From: Nematostella vectensis
Taxonomy: Eukaryota; Cnidaria; Anthozoa; Actiniaria; Edwardsiidae
Reading direction: 5' to 3'
Length of the DNA stretch: 64,000 nt
NCBI RefSeq assembly: GCF_932526225.1
Contig: NC_064045.1
Location: 6,678,998-6,742,997 of the forward strand
Shown here: positions 57,606 to 64,000 of the stretch, piece after piece
Numbering within the stretch: position 1 is the stretch's first letter
How the letters are laid out: every line of letters begins with the position of its first letter
Program-made: the position numbers and the translations under genes
Notes under the pieces: model-generated
What the model saw: the letters and a program-made list of their open reading frames with translations, nothing else
What the model was told of the DNA's origin: nothing
Databases searched by the model: none

Positions 57606-59957
57606 TGACAATGTCATATAGATCCTTTCGAAGCACGATACGATTTTCCGACAAAGTGTCAAATTTTGCAAGATGCATACATTCTCTGAAGGCACATTTT
57701 TAATGTCAAGTAGAAGATTTTGGATACCTGCAAGGCCCATCTAATAATAACTAGATTTACCACTTAAAAGATTTATCACTAGATCAAAAATAACAGTTTT
57801 CTAATCCAAAAACTGTCTCCTGCTTTATGCATGTCTCTCTTTTTCTTACTAATGAAGTCTAAACGTGTGCAAAGTTTTCATTTTACGTGTGTTCTAAATA
57901 TTTGCTAATAAAAAAAAGTTGTTTATACGCCATGGATTTATCTTTCCTCTCATTACAATGGTAAAATCCAGCCTAGTCCCAGGCTCTCTTATCGGGTAAC
58001 CTTTGCTCGTAGATGAATCACGAGCTCGTGGTGGTCTGAGACGGGCGTTCCAGTGACGTCAAATTTACGATTAACGCCACAGGAAAACCAACTTGAACTG
58101 TGATCTCCCAATATCCCATCCCGAAGTCTTTCCTAGCCTAAGCCGAAGAAACGTCAGCAGAGACACGGAAATATCTTCTCTACTTGCCCGCCAATACCGA
58201 GATAAGAAATTCCGCTAGCCTCAGCTTTCCCCTATCCAAAGCCTTGGATGGGTGTTCCAAAGCAGTTCTGAGGAACGTGCAAACCAGAATACGCATTTTC
58301 ATGTAGGCTACATTTTAATAAAACCTGAGCATGTCGGGAGTGCCATGATTGGTCGAATAAGCGGCTTCCCCGAATAAGCGCATTACCTGGGACATAAAAC
58401 ATTGAATAAACGCCCATACTCGGGGCCCAGGGCGTCGCGGAGATCGAGCACACAGGGAGCGCGCGAGAAAGAAAGAGAAGTGAGGATGATAAGCGCCGGC
58501 ACTCATTCGTGCAATTGCAGTAAGCACCTGAAGGCGAGTGTCTTTTAATTCATTTCTTTGACTATTATTCCTCGAGTGTTACGGATTTAGTGAAGGATTT
58601 AGTACTAGATACACGTAAAGCGTGCATGGTTTTATGATAAAATGACCAAATGGGGCGCGCCGCCCTCCACACCCTCCTCCGAGCCAAAAAATATCGATGC
58701 CTGCCAGTTCCTGTCATCCTACAAACCGCAACCAAAAAAGCGGGACACCCCTCCCCTTCTCCCACATTTAACATTGTTGAGACGATTTTTCAGATCGTAA
58801 TGCAAGTAGGTGATCACGCGCCCTCCAAAATAGAGGAGGGGAGAGGGAAAGCGTCCCATTAGTTTTGTAACAGATTGTGGCTATGCATTTATATGACCAA
58901 GGACGGACAGCTCCGTAAAATGATGACACGAGAGAAATTATATAACAAAAGCTATAAAAATGTACTGATGAGTGGTAAAAAGGAGAAAAAGTCGAGTCCG
59001 TTTGCTAAGGATTGAGGCTCATCCAAATCAGATGAAAAAAAGGAAAAGAAAGAGAGACCATTCTTCTAGAGATACGCTGTAACACCGTTACAGCTTTTAA
59101 AAAGCTTTACGGCTAAGCTGGAGATTTCGGTCCCAGCACCGCTATCTAGCGAACTGTGCAACACACAGAAACCGAGGTACCGCGTATTAATATGGAGGCA
59201 ATAACAGGGACCGCGGAGCATGTTGACAAGTGGCTGGCATTTTGAAAAAAAAATATCATTTTGAAAAACGAAAAAGGAATAAATCATAGTGTTTGACTTG
59301 TTTCTATCGCAAAAAGTGGTGGGTGGGCCTCAAGCTCCTCCGCCTTCGCGGTACCTGAATAACCAGGTTCCTAGACCTTAATCTTATACGGTTATGCCAC
59401 ACACAGCTCGCTGAGATATAAAGTGAAAAATATATATATGTCTTTCTCGCGCTGCGTCTCTCGGGAATCAATGTCCTGTGATGTGATGTCATTATGCACA
59501 GCATTTATGTTTATATATGGTTTATGATCCTTTTTTGTTCGATTTCGCACGTGCATATGTCAACTTTTGTTTACGAGAGTAAACTAGATTATGATGAAGC
59601 TGATTATTCTAATTCTCTCCCTCCCCTTTCCCAAAAAATAAGTTTGTGCACGAGTGGAGGACTGGTTACGAATTTGTGGTGGCGGGGAGTTCGACAACAA
59701 AATGGCGACCGGCGATATGTAGAAATTGACATCTTAAAAATCCTTTGAAAAACGGCTGCACTGAACAGCACATGCATAAAGTAATACAGAGATGTGATTT
59801 TCATCTATCCACTGGGCAAATTACAACTGCACTCGAACATTTTAGATCATTGCATCGTCGTAAGAATTCGAGGTCTGTGAGTGTAATTTGTCAAGTCAAA
59901 ATTTGTTCCAAAACCCTACTTTAGAATGACAAATATTTAAGAAAGAGCCAATTAAAG
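57606..59957. other. Between genes B and C
   Basis: No supported gene. It should hold the TMEM94 promoter (YY1-like site at 59690). A moderately GC-rich stretch at 58000-58520 carries GAATAAGCG words in both halves and may be an old repeat. Confidence 0.5.
59690..59715 (+). promoter_or_regulatory. YY1-like site upstream of TMEM94
   Basis: CAAAATGGCGACC resembles the AANATGGCGGC element found near the start of many animal housekeeping transcripts. It lies about 250 bases before the TMEM94 start codon and may mark the transcription start or 5' UTR. Motif only. Confidence 0.3.
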
Positions 59958-62900
59958 ATGGATGAATCAATTTCTGGGGAATCAAAGTCGTTTGTGAGGA
60001 GAACATGGAGCTGGAGGCATCGTGAGACAGCGGTGAGTTTGCGAGAGGGATCAGTCGTGCCGTCTAAAGGCAATAATAACATCTTAACTTAATCATATTG
60101 TACAGCATAAAATGAAACTAATAAATAACCCAACGTCAAAGATTATTTGATTTCAATATCGCAAATATATAGAGGATTTTATTAACACTGGATATTTAAA
60201 CAATGGCTTAATCATCTAGTTAATTGGATATGTATAATCCTCGTAATAAGTAATGTTAAATTTCACCACTTGCTTTAGCAGAAAAATGTATCTGGAGAAA
60301 AATAAATGATATAATATTTACACAGTAAATTTATGGGATTTATAGTCATAGGTATCATATTACAAAAGGATAGTATTTGTTTATCCTTCAAAAGGAAATG
60401 ACCTTCTATTTGGCAGCACATCCCCCCTGATTGTATGCTAAGAGCACAAACATTTTCCCTGATTTGCTCACATATTTTTCCTACTCAAGTCCCTTGCCAA
60501 GACCTATATTGTGTATGACGAAATTTTAACCTACTGTATGTTTATTCAGATGGGTAAAAGTTAGATATCAGTATTCTTTTACACTTGGGGTTTTTAGATA
60601 TACCTAATGTATTTCCAGACATGGCTTTCGTTAGTAAGACCTAGTTTATAGTTAGATGCTATTCTTTCTATGTACTGTTCCAATGAAAATGCAGCAAATC
60701 AACCAATTATAAATGTTCTATGTTCCTTTGCATTTGGAGTGGAAAGAATGGTGTTTGTCCTAGCACAGGGAGCCCACTCAACTCAGCGCATTGTTTATTT
60801 AGCATGTGCTTTGGTCTTGGTTTACGAATATCAACTAGGTCACGAAGTTCTCAATAAAACTCCTTCTAAGTACATGTCTTACTCTTTATTGCATCCATTC
60901 ATGTTTGGAACACTTTTTTTTTATATCCCTGCATCGAATGTTTTTGGAATTACTTGGGTTTTGCAAAAACTCGATTTCAAGCCTAGAGGCTTAAGTTCAG
61001 ACAAGTGTGGAAAGTTATTTCCAAACTCCGTTACACCACTTCTGCTGAATTTATTTGTATTTAAATAAAATCATAGCAAAAAATAAATTTCTCCACATAT
61101 ATCGCTAGAGTGATGCTGGAGCTAACTTCCGATGACAATTGCTGCCATTATAAGGCACAGGCGAACAATAAATTGCGATTTAAAATTACACCTAACCTTA
61201 AAACAAAATCCTGCCCCCTCTGGATGTTTTGTTTTTGTCAAATTTTTCGCCAAGATGTCGTGGTCAGACATGTTTCCATGACAGATCCTAGGCCTTTGAG
61301 TAGAAACATTACATCATTCCACAACCCACTACCATATTCTTTCAAACTAATGCATTATTTATCCATAACCTTGTCATGGTGGTTCTAAAGCATTCTACTG
61401 TAGCTAACAACAATCCTAGTGAATAAAGTAAATTCTAGAATGTTATGTATGTACTGTATCTATTTCTACAATGTTCCATACCAAGCCATGAGCTTTGCAT
61501 GTTTAGAAGGTTCTAGACAATTTCACTAAAAATGATTAATATAGTGACTGTCACAAAAAGTTGTAGTCTCCATTTCAGTACAGTAGCTCTATTATGTATT
61601 CAATGCTTACCGTTCTTTATTTTCAGGTTTCAGACCCAAGTGATGTTGATCTTGCGTACATGGAACTACAGTCTTTAGACAATTGCGAGGTACCATTCAT
61701 TGAGATTGTTAAAATAAGGAATTTGAAAATGTTTCCTGAAAATCTGGCATGCATGGGTATGTAACTAGGGGTTTGGGACCATTTTACATCAGCCGTGTTA
61801 CTAGGGGCTTTAGTTTTTCATCAGCCCTGTAAATAGGGGTAAGGAGGGGATGTGGGTCATTTCACATCAGGCATGTAGCTACATAAAAGTAATTGCCTCT
61901 CCCTAATATTAGTATACCATGTCTCCTGCTCTTCTTTCACATCTTATAGTACAGCCAAAAAAGGAGGGAGGGGGAGGTGGAGCTGTGGTAGCCATTTCTT
62001 AGGAGGAGGGGCAAGCTAAGAAAGAAAACTGTGTTTCTGCCTCTACTTATCCTAAACCTCCACCAATCAGTGTAATTTGTTTTTGTTTGCAGAAAACTCC
62101 TGAGGAAGCATTGGTAGGTCTGACATCACAGCAAGCGCATAAAAAGCTCTTTGCTACTATACGCAAAGTATTGGATCAATACAATGAATCAAATAATGTT
62201 AAGTGGACCAGCGATGTCTGGAAGACGTTGCACTGTAACCACCATGCTAGCATCAGCTGGATCAGTATTGGCATTCTTGCCTTTGAAGTTCTTATCATGG
62301 TCAGCAGCTATGCTCTTTCTGATAAGCAAAGGTAAGAATAAACTGTACTTTTCTTGGAAAATGTGAACCTTGTACAATGTTGCTGTTTCGTGGTATAAAC
62401 TTAAAGCCTTCTAAAATGGAAAGTTTGAGCTTGGTTTTAGGAAACCTCTTCTTCGCTAAACTTAAAGGTTCGTTCACATAACAGAAATTCTGTGCTTGCT
62501 GTGCTGTGAATGTTTTTATGCATGTTGGAAAACTGTAAAAGCAGTACCAGTATGCAATCAGCCAAGAGTAATTCTCTCTTATTTATTTCAGGTACAGTTT
62601 ACCACTTTTGGAGGCTTTTCTAGTTCTTATCATTACACTGGCAAACCTGGTGATTTGTGTTCGTGAAGAAAATCTGAGACGCACAGAGGTGTACCGTAGG
62701 GCAGAAGAGCTGCTTGAATCTTGCAAAGGTAGGCACTGCCTGTAAAATGATATATCTACTGACAATGAGTACCTTTGAACAAACCGTTCACTGACATTTA
62801 TTGACAGACAGAGCTGGGGTGCGTATTAAGATCTCTTAATAAGAAACGACCCACTTTTGGGTGCCAAGGGGAGTACCCCGCACACCCTGTGCCCCCCCTG

Positions 62901-63374
62901 AAAACCCGAAAACAGCATTTTTTTTGAAGCCAGATTGAAGAGAGCATAAAATCACAGATTGAGTCAAAGAAAAAAGAAATATAACAATGTGACGAAGGAG
63001 GCAAATTTTTTGTTTGTAACAAAGCAAAACAGAAGACAGATTTTAGATGCTTATAAGAGGAAGTTCAAATTTGTGTGTATTTAACTTTTTTTTGTAAGCG
63101 TATGTAAAAAAGCTCTCTCGAAGAAAAATCAGTTTATATCCTTGTTATACCCTAGCTGATATTCTCACCTATCTCTTGTTATTTAGTATCATACTGTAAT
63201 TGGAACCCGCTGGATTATGTTGATCCATGTACGCCGCCCTCCCCGTCCATATCCATGGTCCACACGTACCGCGACAATGAGCTGATCAGTATGCCTTGTA
63301 ACTTACTGGTGGAAGGGGACATCATTTCTCTGGGTCCAAGCCACACCTCCCCTGCTAAAGTTCAACTTATTCAG
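59958..63374 (+). CDS. TMEM94: Gene C: TMEM94 orthologue, N-terminal part, truncated by the window edge
   Basis: Five exons give the first 234 codons: 59958-60032, 61627-61689, 62093-62331, 62592-62728 and 63187-63374. The frame is open throughout and the last donor (CAG|GTGGGT) leads out of the window. Recognition rests on the pairing of two hydrophobic segments (about 99-121 and 127-149), a charged stretch REENLRRTEVYRRAEELL, and the block HTYRDNELISMPCNLLVEGD followed by IISLGP (about 198-222). The last is the start of the actuator-like domain and matches vertebrate TMEM94. TMEM94 is a P-type-ATPase-like protein of the endoplasmic reticulum, reported in magnesium handling; that is family knowledge. 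The start ATG at 59958 opens a 25-codon first exon ending GCG|GTGAGT and is less certain than exons 3-5. The exon 2 donor, GAG|GTACCA, is weak, but it is the only one nearby that keeps frame with exon 3. Confidence 0.85.
60670..61068 (+). other. Unrecognised 132-codon open frame inside TMEM94 intron 1
   Basis: It is the longest non-repetitive frame outside the three genes and lies on the same strand as TMEM94. The predicted product has two or three hydrophobic stretches (GVERMVFVLAQG, RIVYLACALVLV, FMFGTLFFYIPAS) and no motif I recognise. There is no clear promoter or splice context. It could be an alternative exon, a transposon remnant or chance in AT-rich DNA. Confidence 0.2.
62817..62905. 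repeat. Repeat N fragment (TMEM94 intron 4)
   Basis: TTAATAAGAAACGACCCAC, TTGGGTGCCAAGGGGAG and CGCACACCCTGTGCCCCCCC match the right half of the family. Confidence 0.55.
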
Positions 63375-64000
63375 GTGGGTGCTATTGTCCAGGTCAGGTG
63401 TAAAATATGGTGGTGTAGAGTATGGCTCTTCATATTTGGGAGTACTTATCACTTGTCTTTTTGGATAGTGTTAAACCAGAGACTCAACCTCTCTAGTATC
63501 TTGAGATGCTGGACAGACTTGGTGGTACGTGGTACATTCAACAGGACATGATTTTAACATGCTATAAACTTACCCCAATTAAATCAGAAACAAAAAAGGG
63601 ATCTTCTAAAGTTGTTGTAAGAATATAAAAAAAAATCGAGAAAATTTAGGAAGGGTGGAGGGGGTTAAGGGCAACTTTGAAAAAAAGAAGATAAGACAAT
63701 CGAAAAAAAAGATGATCCATGTATTTTTATTTTGTAGATATTGTGTCAAAATATAAAAATAGCTGTGAATATAATATTATATTATATTATATTATATGGT
63801 GTTGAGTGCTGTCAAAAACAAATTGGATGGGGAGGGTAGGGGTTTTCTTTTTAGCTTTACAGGACCCCTAAGAGGAAAGAGAAGAGCCCTTTTTTAAATC
63901 CACATTTGTTTATCTCAAAAGGCAAATTGCACTTAGGAATTATGTGCCTTTTTGAATGGCAAACTCAAGCCAAAATAAACACATAGATGGCTGCAACTGT

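Noticed and set aside
57355-57740. Frames on both strands at the 22-bp repeat
   Set aside because: Repeat-derived, with the same short phrase in several frames.
58960-58975. Another CTGATGAG that might start a hammerhead
   Set aside because: No stem II partner and no GAAA at the right distance.
1-64000. Transfer RNA, ribosomal RNA or snRNA genes
   Set aside because: I looked for B-box-like GGTTCGANTCC and familiar stem patterns and saw none. A covariance search would be needed to exclude them.

Overview
This is eukaryotic, animal-type DNA: intron-rich genes with GT-AG junctions, many short foldback transposons, minisatellites and long poly-G/C runs. There are no operons or long open frames. 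The gene content (a TMEM94 orthologue and two glutamate-receptor-like potassium channels) and the repeat landscape suggest a cnidarian such as a sea anemone like Nematostella. That assignment is inference.

Three genes were reconstructed by hand from splice sites and paralogue comparison. Gene A (minus, 9282 down to 4111, 3' end not found) and gene B (plus, 49044-56002, complete at 498 codons) are paralogues in divergent orientation about 40 kb apart. Both have the layout of an ionotropic glutamate receptor core: signal peptide, S1 half of a ligand-binding domain, membrane helix, pore loop, second helix, S2 half, third helix and a tail. Both carry the potassium filter TVGYGD, as in bacterial GluR0, not the filter of ordinary animal receptors. 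Five of the eight comparable exons have identical lengths and all phases agree. Gene C (plus, from 59958) is the 5' end of TMEM94, a P-type-ATPase-like membrane protein, and runs off the right edge.

The most unusual structure is around the splice junctions of genes A and B. In gene B, the acceptor of exon 7 is preceded by thirteen 56-bp copies of itself, and the donor of exon 7 is followed by six 89-bp copies of itself plus a truncated one. Another array abuts the acceptor of exon 8. In gene A the donor of the same exon 7 is duplicated at 93 bp, in frame, so the second donor would add 31 residues. The exon 2 donor is duplicated at 49 bp.

The 40 kb between the two genes holds no gene I can support. 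It contains foldback elements of several families, satellites of 32, about 105, 53, 34 and 149 bp, a TATA-type promoter-like segment near 36280, and a well-formed type I hammerhead ribozyme motif at 47229-47287. A second, degenerate hammerhead-like motif lies on the minus strand at 15343-15372.
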